Source of the DNA: Corynebacterium glucuronolyticum
GTDB lineage: Bacteria; Actinomycetota; Actinomycetes; Mycobacteriales; Mycobacteriaceae
Reading direction: 5' to 3'
NCBI GenBank assembly: GCA_022772305.1
Contig: JALFAQ010000002.1
Coordinates: 90,137-154,136, forward strand
Length of the DNA: 64,000 bases
The position numbers were made by a program, and so were the translations under genes. This document shows, piece after piece, positions 40,837 to 49,922 of this stretch (positions within the stretch are counted from its first letter, which is position 1; every line of letters starts with the position of its first letter). Below the pieces are notes generated by a model. The model did not search any database. It saw only the letters and a list, made by a program, of their open reading frames with translations, and was not told the DNA's origin.

Positions 40837-41315
40837 TGGAACTCGGTTGTTAGGGGGTTTCTGCCTGGGGATGTTATCTGCGATGCAACGTGTTCTGTTT
40901 AGGGTGCTGAGTGGACAAGCGCGCACAGTAGGAGTGCCGGGGCAGGAGTGAAGAGGCTGTGGTTTACACGCGGAGGGCGCGCACGCCGCGATGCACAGGC
41001 AGGGTAGCTGTGTGGGGAGAATGTCGTCGTTAGAGGAGAAGTGAATCCGTCGCATTCCTGAGGGTATCGGTTCGTGATGTCAGCTAGATGCGTGCTCTTG
41101 TGCTCCAGGTTGCCCTGTGCTGTTAGGACGGACGGTGAGGTTCAATGGGGTGGGGAATTACCCACGTGGCGTGGTGCTCTTGTGGCTGCCTGCCGCCGGT
41201 CGGGTATTTGCGCACTACAAGGTGTGCGTATGTAATCTGTTGGGAGTGGGGTGGCACGGTTACCCATGCCATGTTGGAATCCCCACCATCAACTTCATTG
41301 CGAAAGGGAGAATCC
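40837..41315. other. carB-pyrF intergenic region
   Basis: These 479 bases hold no convincing gene on either strand. They must contain the independent promoter of pyrF, whose position I could not fix, and a GAAAGGGAG site just before its ATG. Confidence 0.45.
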
Positions 41316-42125
41316 ATGCAGAGCTTTGGTACGCGCTTGCGCGAGGCGGCACGTAAAACGAACAGATTGTGCGTCGGAATCGACCCGCACCCGTACTTGC
41401 TGGAGCAGTGGGGAGTTGACGTAGAGACGTTTACTGCTCGCTGCGTAGAGGCTTTCGCGGGGCGTGCCGCCATGGTGAAGCCACAGGTTGCCTTTTACGA
41501 GGCCTACGGCTCGCGTGGCTTTGCCGTTCTTGAGAACGCGATCCGTGACCTGCGCGAGGCCGGTACCCTCGTGCTTGCTGACGCGAAGCGTGGCGATATC
41601 GGATCGACCATGGACGCATATGCGCGCGCCTGGCTTTCTGAGGGATCTCCGCTCGAAGTGGACGCGGTAACAGTGAGCCCCTACCTGGGTGTCGGCTCGC
41701 TCACCCCGGCTTTTGATCTGGCAGCGGAAAACGGTAAGGGTGTCTTCGTCTTGGGCGCGACAAGCAACCCAGAGGGGATCACGGTGCAGGGGTGTATGAC
41801 GCGGGATAGCATCCCCTTGGCAGAAGATGTCATCAACCGCGTCAATGTGCTCAACGATAAGCACTTCGCAGGCGAAGAACTTGGCAGCTTTGGCGTTGTC
41901 TACGGCGCAACTGTCACCATGAACGTGAACCTCAGTGCATTCAACGGACCGGTATTGATGCCCGGCGTGGGTGCGCAGGGCGCAACCGCAGAAGACGTGA
42001 ACAACCTCATGCGAGGTAATGCAAACAAGGCATTCCCCAACATTTCCCGCGGGATCCTGTCCCACGGGCCTGAAGTCGCTGACCTGCAAAAAGCCTGCGA
42101 AGACGCGGGTAGAGACTTCGCGTAA
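41316..42125 (+). CDS. pyrF: Orotidine-5'-phosphate decarboxylase
   Basis: This 269-residue enzyme decarboxylates OMP to UMP, the last de novo pyrimidine step. It is the longer actinobacterial type with LCVGIDPHPYLLEQWG near the start, the catalytic LADAKRGDIGSTMDAYA, GLPGVGAQG-like PVLMPGVGAQGATAED, and a C-terminal helix. The ATG at 41316 follows GAAAGGGAG and gives the family start MQSFGTRLREA. Despite its function it is set apart from carB by 564 bases and a terminator. Confidence 0.94.
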   Translation: MQSFGTRLREAARKTNRLCVGIDPHPYLLEQWGVDVETFTARCVEAFAGRAAMVKPQVAFYEAYGSRGFAVLENAIRDLREAGTLVLADAKRGDIGSTMDAYARAWLSEGSPLEVDAVTVSPYLGVGSLTPAFDLAAENGKGVFVLGATSNPEGITVQGCMTRDSIPLAEDVINRVNVLNDKHFAGEELGSFGVVYGATVTMNVNLSAFNGPVLMPGVGAQGATAEDVNNLMRGNANKAFPNISRGILSHGPEVADLQKACEDAGRDFA

Positions 42126-42389
42126 GGGTGCCACGCGCCGGAAAACCGGCGGTGCTAATCGTTGACTTCCGGCGTTGTGCCTGTACACTAGCCCCTTGTG
42201 CCGGCGAAAAGGTGGTAAACTTCATTGCAGTTTCGACAGCCATTCGCAGGTCAACCAACGTTGGTTTCACGCAATGCTGCGAACTTTACGTGGTAGGCTA
42301 TGGCAAACATGGTTGGTTTATACTCAATGGGTATAGACTTCCTCATAGAATTTACCAAGAGAAATTTTTTAGATTTGGAGGAACTCCTC

Positions 42390-42713
42390 ATGGCCCTTCC
42401 CAAGTTGACGGACGAACAGCGTAAGGCAGCTCTCGCTAAGGCTGCTGAGGCCCGCAAGGCACGTGCAACGATGAAGGAAAATCTCAAGCGCGGCAAGATC
42501 ACTCTTAAGGAGGTCCTGGACAAGGCTGGCAGCGACGAGATCGTTGGCAAGACCAAGGTCTCTGCACTCCTCGAGGCTATGCCGAAGGTGGGCAAAGTTA
42601 AGGCCCGCGAGATCATGGAAGAGCTGGAGATTGCTCAGACCCGCCGTCTGCGTGGTCTCGGCGACCGTCAGCGTCGCGCCCTCCTCGACCGCTTCGGATA
42701 CGGCGAGGAGTAA
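42390..42713 (+). CDS. mihF: Integration host factor MihF
   Basis: This 107-residue actinobacterial nucleoid protein (mIHF) has a lysine/alanine-rich helical N-terminus (LTDEQRKAALAKAAEARKARA) and the DNA-binding H2TH-like core KVSALLEAMPKVGKVKAREIMEELEIAQTRRLRGLG. It binds DNA non-specifically. The ATG at 42390 is chosen for the GGAGGAAC site 8 bases upstream; the frame back to 42300 has no conservation. gmk follows 9 bases after its stop. Confidence 0.94.
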   Translation: MALPKLTDEQRKAALAKAAEARKARATMKENLKRGKITLKEVLDKAGSDEIVGKTKVSALLEAMPKVGKVKAREIMEELEIAQTRRLRGLGDRQRRALLDRFGYGEE

Positions 42714-42722
42714 AACCGGTTC

Positions 42723-43295
42723 ATGACTGACCAAAATCGTCAGGGGCAGCTTGTTGTACTAGCTGGCCCCTCGGCGGTGGGCAAGTCCACCGTAGTCAGT
42801 CGGCTCCGTGAAGCAGTTCCCAACCTTTACTTCTCCGTCTCAATGACAACGCGCTCCCCGCGTCCTGGAGAGGTAAACGGTCGGGATTACTTTTTTGTTA
42901 CCCCTGAAGAGTTTCAACAGCACATCGACAATGGCGAGATGCTCGAGTGGGCGGATATCCATGGCGGTCTTCAGCGCTCTGGCACGCCACGCAAGCCTGT
43001 CGCCGATGCAGTGAAGGCCGGCCGGCCTGTCCTGGTGGAAGTAGACCTTGCAGGAGCGCGGTCGATTCGCCAGTCCACCCCCGACGCGACCCACGTTTTC
43101 CTCGCTCCGCCGAGCTGGGACGTGCTTGTTGAGCGACTCAAAGGTCGTGGAACGGAAACCGATGACGTGGTGAAGCGGAGGCTGGAAACAGCCCGGACTG
43201 AACTCGCTGCGCAGGATGAATTCGACATCGTCGTAGTGAACAATGACATTGACGATGCTGTAACGGCGCTGACCAAGATTCTTCTCGGTCAATGA
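42723..43295 (+). CDS. gmk: Guanylate kinase
   Basis: This 190-residue P-loop kinase phosphorylates GMP to GDP. Walker A is [10 protein letters not shown] (about 14-23), followed by the GMP-binding region [22 protein letters not shown], and the lid with [18 protein letters not shown]. It shares the conserved mihF-gmk-rpoZ order and probably a transcript with mihF. Confidence 0.96.
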   Translation: MTDQNRQGQLVVLAGPSAVGKSTVVSRLREAVPNLYFSVSMTTRSPRPGEVNGRDYFFVTPEEFQQHIDNGEMLEWADIHGGLQRSGTPRKPVADAVKAGRPVLVEVDLAGARSIRQSTPDATHVFLAPPSWDVLVERLKGRGTETDDVVKRRLETARTELAAQDEFDIVVVNNDIDDAVTALTKILLGQ

Positions 43296-43456
43296 TGCTG
43301 TGACCGGCTGGTCCGGATGAAAATGCCCGGTCAACTTGGGTTATTGCCCGCCATAGACTACAATGGCTGGGAATTGTGACCTTTTGTTACACGGCCGGGC
43401 ATAAATCATGTGGGTTGGCCGTCGGTGAACACAAGCTAGAGGAATGTGGAGAACAC

Positions 43457-43735
43457 GTGGTAACTGATAATTCAGAGAACAAGGCAGTTTTCGACCAGCC
43501 GACAGGTATTACCGATCCGCCGATCGACGAGCTTTTGGAGAAGGTCTCTTCCAAGTACGCTCTGGCCATTTTTGCGGCTAAGCGTGCCCGCCAGATCAAC
43601 AGCTTTAACCAGCAGCACGGCGAGGGCGTTTTCGAGTTTGTCGGCCCGCTGGTTCCTCCGGAGCCAGGCGAGAAGCCACTGTCCATCGCTCTGCGCGAAA
43701 TAAACCAGGGCCTCTTGGACCACGAGGAAGGCTAA
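43457..43735 (+). CDS. rpoZ: RNA polymerase omega subunit
   Basis: This 92-residue subunit assists RNA polymerase assembly by holding beta'. The actinobacterial omega core is [32 protein letters not shown], with the C-terminal [19 protein letters not shown]. The start is a GTG at 43457 with GGAG 5 bases upstream. A terminator follows. Confidence 0.94.
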   Translation: MVTDNSENKAVFDQPTGITDPPIDELLEKVSSKYALAIFAAKRARQINSFNQQHGEGVFEFVGPLVPPEPGEKPLSIALREINQGLLDHEEG

Positions 43736-44039
43736 TTTCAGTCGCCTCATTCTTTCTACCCGTCGCATTCATCAGTGCGGCGGGTTTTGTTTATGTTCTC
43801 TGCTGTGTACCGGGATCCTTCAGGGCTAGCGCGACTGCATGGTGAGGGTGTCGGTGAGATCCTGCGGGCAAAGCGACGCGCAGGGAGACACAAAGAACTA
43901 TGGTAGAGGGGAAAGATGAGTGGCCAGGTGGATTAACCTGGCCCATGTTTGAGTGTCCAGTCTGTGCTGGGGATTGTTCCGTGGTCGCTGATGAGCGCGG
44001 AAGCGGTAGAACCCCGGTACTCAACTGAAAGGTGAGTTC
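43736..44039. other. rpoZ-coaBC intergenic region
   Basis: It contains the rpoZ terminator (43758-43792) and a perfect inverted repeat GGCCAGGT-N6-ACCTGGCC (43922-43929 with 43936-43943) about 95 bases before coaBC. No gene is seen. Confidence 0.5.
43758..43792 (+). terminator. rpoZ terminator
   Basis: ACCCGTCGCA/TGCGGCGGGT (one G-U pair; 43758-43767 with 43776-43785) is followed by TTTTGTTT. Confidence 0.8.
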
Positions 44040-45314
44040 GTGTCCACGTCAACCGCGCATAAGGAAGAGCAACCATCGTCGCCGGCTCAGGCCAACGTCG
44101 TCGTTGGTGTGACTGGTGGAATTGCCGCCTACAAGGCCTGCCAGGTGATTCGAGACTTCACCAAGATGGGGTACAACGTGACGGTTGTGCCGACGCCGAA
44201 CGCCCTGAGATTTGTGGGCAAGGTGACATTCGAAGCTCTGAGCGGAAACCCTGTCACCACGACCGTCTTCGAATCAGTGGATGAAGTTCGCCACGTATCT
44301 CTCGGACAAAACGCGGATCTAATCGTTGTCGTTCCGGCCACGGCCGATTTCCTCGCGCGACTAGCTCATGGGCGCGCTGATGACCTGCTTACCGCCACAT
44401 GTCTTGTAGCGACGTGTCCGGTTGTCGTCGCTCCGGCTATGCACACGGAAATGTGGAAGAACAGGGCCGTCAAGGCTAACGTCGCGCTCCTGCGCGAACA
44501 TGGGGTTTCGGTACTAGAACCTGCCGTTGGCCGTCTGACGGGCCCGGATTCTGGCGCGGGGCGTCTGCCTGATCCCGAGCAGATTGAACAGCTGGCCATC
44601 GCCCGGCTGGAGGGAGTTGAATTCCAACACAACCTGGAGGGGATTCGCGTGCTAGTCAGCGCGGGTGGAACGAGGGAAGACCTCGACCCAGTCCGCTACA
44701 TCGGCAACCGCTCGTCGGGAAGGCAGGGCTTTGCGTTGGCTGAGGTGGCTGCCCAGCGCGGAGCGAAGGTGACTGTTGTCGCCGCAAGTACAGAGGCGTT
44801 ACCCGATCCTTTGACGGCAAGGATGGTGCATGTGCGCTCCGCCCGTGATTTGAAGCAGGCGATGGAGGAGAACATGGAGCACGCGGATGTCATCATCATG
44901 GCTGCTGCAGTTGCCGATTACCGGCCGGCTTCCGAATCGGACACAAAGATGAAGAAGGGCTCAGAAGAGGAAAAGAATCTTTCCTCGTTGCAGATGACGG
45001 AGAACCCGGACATTCTCCGCGCCCTCGTGGACAAGCGCGATCACCAGATTTTCGTGGGCTTTGCTGCGGAGACGGGTGATGCAACGCACTCGCCACTGGA
45101 ACATGGTCTGGCAAAGGCGAAGCGCAAGGGCTGCGATCTTCTCATGTGCAACGAGGTCGGACGCAACAAGACTTTCGGCTCAACGTCTAATTCCGGATGG
45201 TTAATCAATAAGTCCGGTTCCTATACGGAAATTGAAACGGCTTCAAAGTACGTGGTTGCGGGCCACATCCTTGATGCGGTGGCGGCGCTTGCGCCACGGC
45301 AGTTGCAAGTCTAG
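44040..45314 (+). CDS. coaBC: Bifunctional phosphopantothenoylcysteine decarboxylase/synthase
   Basis: This 424-residue protein makes 4'-phosphopantetheine for coenzyme A in two steps. The CoaC half has VVVGVTGGIAAYKA (about 20-33), the catalytic-histidine region VRHVSLGQNADLIVVVPATA, and PAMHTEMW. The CoaB half starts near 205 (VLVSAGGTREDLDPVRYIGN) with SSGRQGFALAE and NPDILRALVDK. The start is GTG with AAAGGTGAG just upstream. The stop codon lies in the McbR-type operator preceding metK. Confidence 0.95.
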   Translation: MSTSTAHKEEQPSSPAQANVVVGVTGGIAAYKACQVIRDFTKMGYNVTVVPTPNALRFVGKVTFEALSGNPVTTTVFESVDEVRHVSLGQNADLIVVVPATADFLARLAHGRADDLLTATCLVATCPVVVAPAMHTEMWKNRAVKANVALLREHGVSVLEPAVGRLTGPDSGAGRLPDPEQIEQLAIARLEGVEFQHNLEGIRVLVSAGGTREDLDPVRYIGNRSSGRQGFALAEVAAQRGAKVTVVAASTEALPDPLTARMVHVRSARDLKQAMEENMEHADVIIMAAAVADYRPASESDTKMKKGSEEEKNLSSLQMTENPDILRALVDKRDHQIFVGFAAETGDATHSPLEHGLAKAKRKGCDLLMCNEVGRNKTFGSTSNSGWLINKSGSYTEIETASKYVVAGHILDAVAALAPRQLQV

Positions 45315-45327
45315 ACCGCTTAGTCTA
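45312..45327. promoter_or_regulatory. McbR-type operator before metK
   Basis: TAGAC-CGCTTA-GTCTA is a perfect match to the TAGAC-N6-GTCTA operator of McbR, the repressor of sulphur amino acid and SAM synthesis in Corynebacterium glutamicum. It overlaps the coaBC stop codon, about 270 bases before metK, a known McbR target there. Confidence 0.75.
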
Positions 45328-45597
45328 TCCTAGGTAGATGGAAACCAACGCTTCTCCATGTCCGCGTTTGACAGCACCTATACCGGTTGTGGCTGTCTCA
45401 TGTTGATGCTGGCTCACGCTCGCTGGCTTGGCGAATCGCAGAGCCACGGCAAACGGTGGAGAGGCGTTTTCGCGGGTGTACGCTTGTGCCTGCGTCGCGC
45501 CATTGCGTGTCACAGGGTGAGCGGAGACACCGCCATAACTGAACAAGCTTTTAGACGTTAAGCCGACCGAGTATTCCAAAGAAGAATCGAGAAATAC

Positions 45598-46803
45598 GTG
45601 AGACTTTTTACCAGTGAGTCCGTCACTGAGGGCCATCCAGATAAGATTTGTGATGCCATCTCTGACACCATCCTCGACGCCATGCTGCGTGAGGATCCGC
45701 ACTCACGCGTCGCGGTGGAAACAGTGGTAACCACTGGCCTCGTCCATGTCGTTGGGGAGGTCAGGACCGCAGGCTACGTGGAGATCCCGCAGTTGGTGCG
45801 CGAGAAGCTGAAGGAAATCGGTTTTACGTCCTCGGAGGTCGGCTTCGACGGAACGACGTGTGGCGTTACCGTAGCCATCGGTGAGCAGTCGAAGGAGATC
45901 GGCGACGGCGTCGATACCTCCCACGAGGCCCGCTCCGGTGTCATCGAAGATGACCTGGACCAAAGTGGTGCTGGCGACCAGGGTCTCATGTTCGGCTACG
46001 CGTCGAATGAAACCCCGGAACTGATGCCACTTCCGATCGCGCTTGCTCACCGTCTCGCGCGTCGCCTAACAGAGGTGCGCAAGCAGGGGATCGTCCCGCA
46101 TCTTCGCCCCGACGGCAAGACCCAGGTCACTTTCGCCTATGAGGAGGACGGCGCAACTCCGAAGTATCTGGACACCGTCGTCATCTCGACCCAGCACGAT
46201 CCGGACATCACCCAGGAGTGGCTGGCTGACCAGATGCGCGAGCACGTCATCACTCCGGTGATCGCAGACATGGGGCTGGAAAACCTCATCACTGACGAGC
46301 TTACCGTCCTCATTAACCCCTCCGGTTCCTTCACCGTCGGCGGCCCCATGGGTGATGCTGGCCTCACGGGTCGAAAGATCATCGTCGATACTTACGGCGG
46401 CATGGCGCGCCACGGTGGTGGTGCCTTCTCGGGGAAGGATCCGTCGAAGGTGGACCGCTCCGCAGCGTACGCAATGCGCTGGGTGGCCAAGAACATCGTT
46501 GCCGCCGACCTCGCAGACCGCGTTGAGGTACAGGTGGCCTACGCCATTGGTCGCGCCCACCCGGTTGGTCTCTACGTGGAGACCTTCGGTACCGCAAAGC
46601 ACGGGCTCACTAACGATCTCATCCAGGGAGCGGTTTCGAAGGTGTTTGACCTTCGGCCGGCCGCCATCATCCGCGATCTGGATCTCCTTCGCCCGATCTA
46701 CGCCCAGACTGCAGCCTACGGCCACTTCGGCCGTACCGATATTGACCTTCCGTGGGAGCACACAAACAAGGTCGATGATCTCCGCACCGCCCTGCTAACA
46801 TAG
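45598..46803 (+). CDS. metK: S-adenosylmethionine synthetase
   Basis: This 401-residue enzyme forms SAM from methionine and ATP. Signatures are [18 protein letters not shown] at the N-terminus, [27 protein letters not shown] in part ([12 protein letters not shown]), and the P-loop-like [20 protein letters not shown]. The start is GTG ([12 protein letters not shown]) with GAATCGAGA upstream. It is preceded by a 283-base leader whose distal end bears the McbR operator; no SAM riboswitch is recognised. priA follows 6 bases after the stop. Confidence 0.97.
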   Translation: MRLFTSESVTEGHPDKICDAISDTILDAMLREDPHSRVAVETVVTTGLVHVVGEVRTAGYVEIPQLVREKLKEIGFTSSEVGFDGTTCGVTVAIGEQSKEIGDGVDTSHEARSGVIEDDLDQSGAGDQGLMFGYASNETPELMPLPIALAHRLARRLTEVRKQGIVPHLRPDGKTQVTFAYEEDGATPKYLDTVVISTQHDPDITQEWLADQMREHVITPVIADMGLENLITDELTVLINPSGSFTVGGPMGDAGLTGRKIIVDTYGGMARHGGGAFSGKDPSKVDRSAAYAMRWVAKNIVAADLADRVEVQVAYAIGRAHPVGLYVETFGTAKHGLTNDLIQGAVSKVFDLRPAAIIRDLDLLRPIYAQTAAYGHFGRTDIDLPWEHTNKVDDLRTALLT

Positions 46804-46809
46804 GCAAAT

Positions 46810-49212
46810 ATGCCAGTCGCCCGCGTCCCCGCTCCTCACCAGCCGGTGGCGCGGGTTTTGCCGTTGTTGGGGCTGCCACACCTCGACCGGCTGTTTGACT
46901 ACTACGTTCCCGCGGCTTTCGACAAGCAGGTGCTCATCGGATGTCGGGTACGCATTCGGTTCTCTGGCAGACTTGTCGATGCCCTGGTGTACGCCCGTGC
47001 CTCCTCTAGCGAGCACACGGGGAAGCTCAGCTTCATCGACAGGGTCATCTCGCCCGCGCCCGTCCTCACACCAGCCATCGCCCGCACGGTGGAGATGCTT
47101 GCGGATAGGTATGCGGGCATTCGCTCGGACATCCTGCGCACGGCGATTCCCACCCGGCATGCCGGTGCAGAAAAATCTGACTTCTCCACTCAGTGGGAAG
47201 ACCTCGGTTCTACCAGCGAGCCTGATCTGTCCGGATGGACAAGCTACCGATTCGGCCCCTCACTCGTGGATGCGATTCTCAGCCGCGTGACTAAGAAGCC
47301 CGCTCCCGAGGCTGTCCAGACGTGGTTGGAGATGCCGAAGGACACCGACACGAGCCGCGTGTCGGTGGCTAAGGAGGAGCCGTCCGCACAAGCCTCGTCG
47401 GAAGAGAATGCGACCAGCGGTCGTCCCGTGCTGCGCCTGCTGCAAGAGAGTGACGTGGCGACGAAGGACGTCACGCCAAAGAAAGGGAAGAGACGGGCTC
47501 CAGACTCGTGGAAACGAAAGCAGCATCCGCCAGCACAGGTGGCAGGAGCTGCTCCTGCCACGACTGGCGACCTAGAAGCAACCTCTGGCGATGATCCGGG
47601 CGACCACGCAGAAGCCGCACACCACGGTGCACAGACGTGGGCGTCCGTCGAGGAGACACCCGCAACGGGGGACCTCCCGCCCGCCGTCCCGCGAGCTGCG
47701 TGGCAGGTGCTGCCGGGGGAGAAGTGGGAAGACCTCGTCGCTGCGTTGGCAGCGAAGGTGGCAATTGATGGGGGCGGTGTGCTCATCGTCGTCCCCGATG
47801 CCCGCGATGTCGCCCGGTTAGATGAGCAATTACGCGCGTACGTTTCGCCACGGCAGTTCGTCACGTTGGAAGCCTCGCTTGGACATCAAGCGCGGTATCG
47901 CCGCTTCCTTTCCATCCTCTCCGGACAAGCGAGGATCATTGTTGGAACGCGCTCAGCCGCATATGCTCCTATCCATAACCTCAGTCTAATCGTCTGCATG
48001 TTTGATGCAGACGATTCACTCGCCGATCCGCGCGCGCCGTACTGCCACGCTCGCGAGATTCTCACCTCCCGCTCCACGGTCGAAGGAGTTCCACTCATCA
48101 TCGGTGGCTACACGCGAACGGCGGAGACACAGCTGTTTGTCTCAACTGGGTGGATGCACTCTTTGGAGGCCCCGCGAGAGGTTGTAGAGCAGCGCAAACC
48201 GAGGATTGAAGCAGTGGGTGAACAAGCCTCCTCCTACGATCGTGATCCCCGCGCTGCACACGCACGAATCCCGTCGTTGGCCTTCGCCGCAGCGCGCGAA
48301 GCACTAGGCAAGGACCTCCCCGTCCTCGTTTCCGTGCCCCGGGCGGGCTACATCCCCACCCTTGCCTGCCAGGAATGCCGGTCACCGGCTCGTTGCCGGC
48401 ACTGCAATGGACCGCTGCGCCTCAATCAGGCGGATTACAAAGCCCCGCCATTTTGCGGTTGGTGCGGACGACCAGCGGCCAGCTTCCGCTGCCTCGAGTG
48501 TGGTTCCTCGCGTCTGCGAGCCGTTGTGCGGGGCAGCGACAGAACTGCCGAAGAGCTCGGGCGGGCCTTCCGCAACGTACCGGTTGTGAGTTCCTCCAGC
48601 GACCATATTATTTCTGAGATTGAAGCTGGCCCACGTATCGTCGTGGCCACTCCGGGCGCAGAGCCCCGTGCGGAGGACGGGTTTGGTGCGGCCCTCATCC
48701 TGGACACGTGGGCTGTATTGTCGAGGGCAGATTTGCGCGCTCACGAGGAAGCGTTCACGCAGTGGGCAGAAGTCGCAGCACGGGTACGCCCAGATGGCCG
48801 GGTAGTGATCATGGCGGAGCCGTCTCTTGCCGTGGTACGTTACTTCCTCCAGTGGAATGTGACAGTAGCCTCCGAACAAGAGCTCGCCAGTCGCGCCGAG
48901 GTGAATTTCCCGCCAACGGTGCACATGGCAGCAATCGATGGACCGATGGAGACGATCTCCGAGTTCCTAGACGTAGCCGATCTCCCGGACAACGCAGAGG
49001 TTCTGGGCCCTGTTGACCTGCCGATCGGGGTGCGGATGCCCGCGGAGTACGACACCGCCGTCTGGGGTGTACCACAGCGCGTTCTCATTCGTAGCGCGCT
49101 CGGACCGCGCTCGGAGCTGGGAAGTGCGCTGCGGCGGGCTCGAGCCCTCAACAGTGCCCTGGCGAATCGGACGAAGATGCGCGTTCAGGTTGACCCGCTG
49201 CACATTGGCTAG
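46810..49212 (+). CDS. priA: Primosomal protein N' (PriA), helicase-inactive actinobacterial form
   Basis: This 800-residue protein has the N-terminal DNA-binding domain (VLPLLGLPHLDRLFDYYVPA), a long disordered linker rich in Pro, Ala, Ser and charges (about 190-300), the helicase-like core, and eight cysteines for two zincs (CQECRSPARCRHCNG and CGWCGRPAASFRCLECG). The Walker A lysine motif is gone (LPGEKWEDLVAALA stands in its place) and the DEEH box reads MFDADDS, so ATP-driven unwinding is unlikely. This loss is common in actinobacteria. It overlaps the rear of the metK cluster, as in related genomes. Confidence 0.92.
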   Translation: MPVARVPAPHQPVARVLPLLGLPHLDRLFDYYVPAAFDKQVLIGCRVRIRFSGRLVDALVYARASSSEHTGKLSFIDRVISPAPVLTPAIARTVEMLADRYAGIRSDILRTAIPTRHAGAEKSDFSTQWEDLGSTSEPDLSGWTSYRFGPSLVDAILSRVTKKPAPEAVQTWLEMPKDTDTSRVSVAKEEPSAQASSEENATSGRPVLRLLQESDVATKDVTPKKGKRRAPDSWKRKQHPPAQVAGAAPATTGDLEATSGDDPGDHAEAAHHGAQTWASVEETPATGDLPPAVPRAAWQVLPGEKWEDLVAALAAKVAIDGGGVLIVVPDARDVARLDEQLRAYVSPRQFVTLEASLGHQARYRRFLSILSGQARIIVGTRSAAYAPIHNLSLIVCMFDADDSLADPRAPYCHAREILTSRSTVEGVPLIIGGYTRTAETQLFVSTGWMHSLEAPREVVEQRKPRIEAVGEQASSYDRDPRAAHARIPSLAFAAAREALGKDLPVLVSVPRAGYIPTLACQECRSPARCRHCNGPLRLNQADYKAPPFCGWCGRPAASFRCLECGSSRLRAVVRGSDRTAEELGRAFRNVPVVSSSSDHIISEIEAGPRIVVATPGAEPRAEDGFGAALILDTWAVLSRADLRAHEEAFTQWAEVAARVRPDGRVVIMAEPSLAVVRYFLQWNVTVASEQELASRAEVNFPPTVHMAAIDGPMETISEFLDVADLPDNAEVLGPVDLPIGVRMPAEYDTAVWGVPQRVLIRSALGPRSELGSALRRARALNSALANRTKMRVQVDPLHIG

Positions 49213-49314
49213 CATTCCGTACTTGGCCGTTTACGTGGCTGTTAATGGCTTATTGTGCATGTGTGGAATCATTGGGTACAAAGAGCTGAGAAGGAAAGGA
49301 TCTGCGAAAGCTTT

Positions 49315-49848
49315 ATGATCAGAAAACTGCGTTTGATGGGTGACCCCGTATTGGTATCCAAGGCGGAGCCAGTAGAGGAGGTAACGCCGTCTACCAAGAC
49401 GCTGGTCAATGACATGCTGGAGACAATGGACAGCGCCGGTGGTGTCGGGCTTGCCGCCAACCAAGTGGGTGTCCTGCAGCGCGTCTTCGTCTATGACTGC
49501 CCCGTCGACGATTCGGATCCGAGCCCGGATCGCGAATACAAGCGCGGCGCCATCATTAACCCCGTCTGGGAACCAGTTGGTGAGGAGATGCAACTGGGAC
49601 AGGAGGGGTGCCTGTCCATCCCCGATGTGTACGCAGACACCGAAAGGTACATGAATGTCCACGTCACCGGTCTCGATGAGAATGGTGACAAGGTCGACTT
49701 TAAGGCAACCGGACTGTTGGCTCGCTGCATCCAGCACGAGACGGACCACCTTGACGGTGTGCTCTTTATCAAGCGTCTGACAAAGGAGCGTCGCAAGGAA
49801 GCAATGCGGGAGATCCGCAACTCCGAGTGGTTTTTAAGCAATAATTAG
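49315..49848 (+). CDS. def: Peptide deformylase
   Basis: This 177-residue metalloprotease removes the formyl group from new proteins. The three motifs are present: GVGLAANQVG (about 44-53), EGCLSIPDV, and QHETDHLDG with the metal histidines and catalytic glutamate. I placed the start at ATG 49315, giving MIRKLRLMGDPVL, 7 residues before GDPVL as in relatives; the frame extends back to 49255. The ribosome binding site is weak. fmt follows after 74 bases. Confidence 0.94.
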   Translation: MIRKLRLMGDPVLVSKAEPVEEVTPSTKTLVNDMLETMDSAGGVGLAANQVGVLQRVFVYDCPVDDSDPSPDREYKRGAIINPVWEPVGEEMQLGQEGCLSIPDVYADTERYMNVHVTGLDENGDKVDFKATGLLARCIQHETDHLDGVLFIKRLTKERRKEAMREIRNSEWFLSNN

Positions 49849-49922
49849 AAAGACACCCGCAGGTCACATGCGCCTGCATGTAGGGCAGCCACTGGACACA
49901 AAGCGAAGAGAGAAATGATTAG

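Noticed and set aside
42131..42151. Hairpin CGCCGG-AAAA-CCGGCG after pyrF
   Set aside because: It has only 6 bp and no T tract, so I do not list it as a terminator.
45315..45597. Possible SAM riboswitch before metK
   Set aside because: No consensus of a known SAM riboswitch class is visible; the McbR operator explains regulation better.
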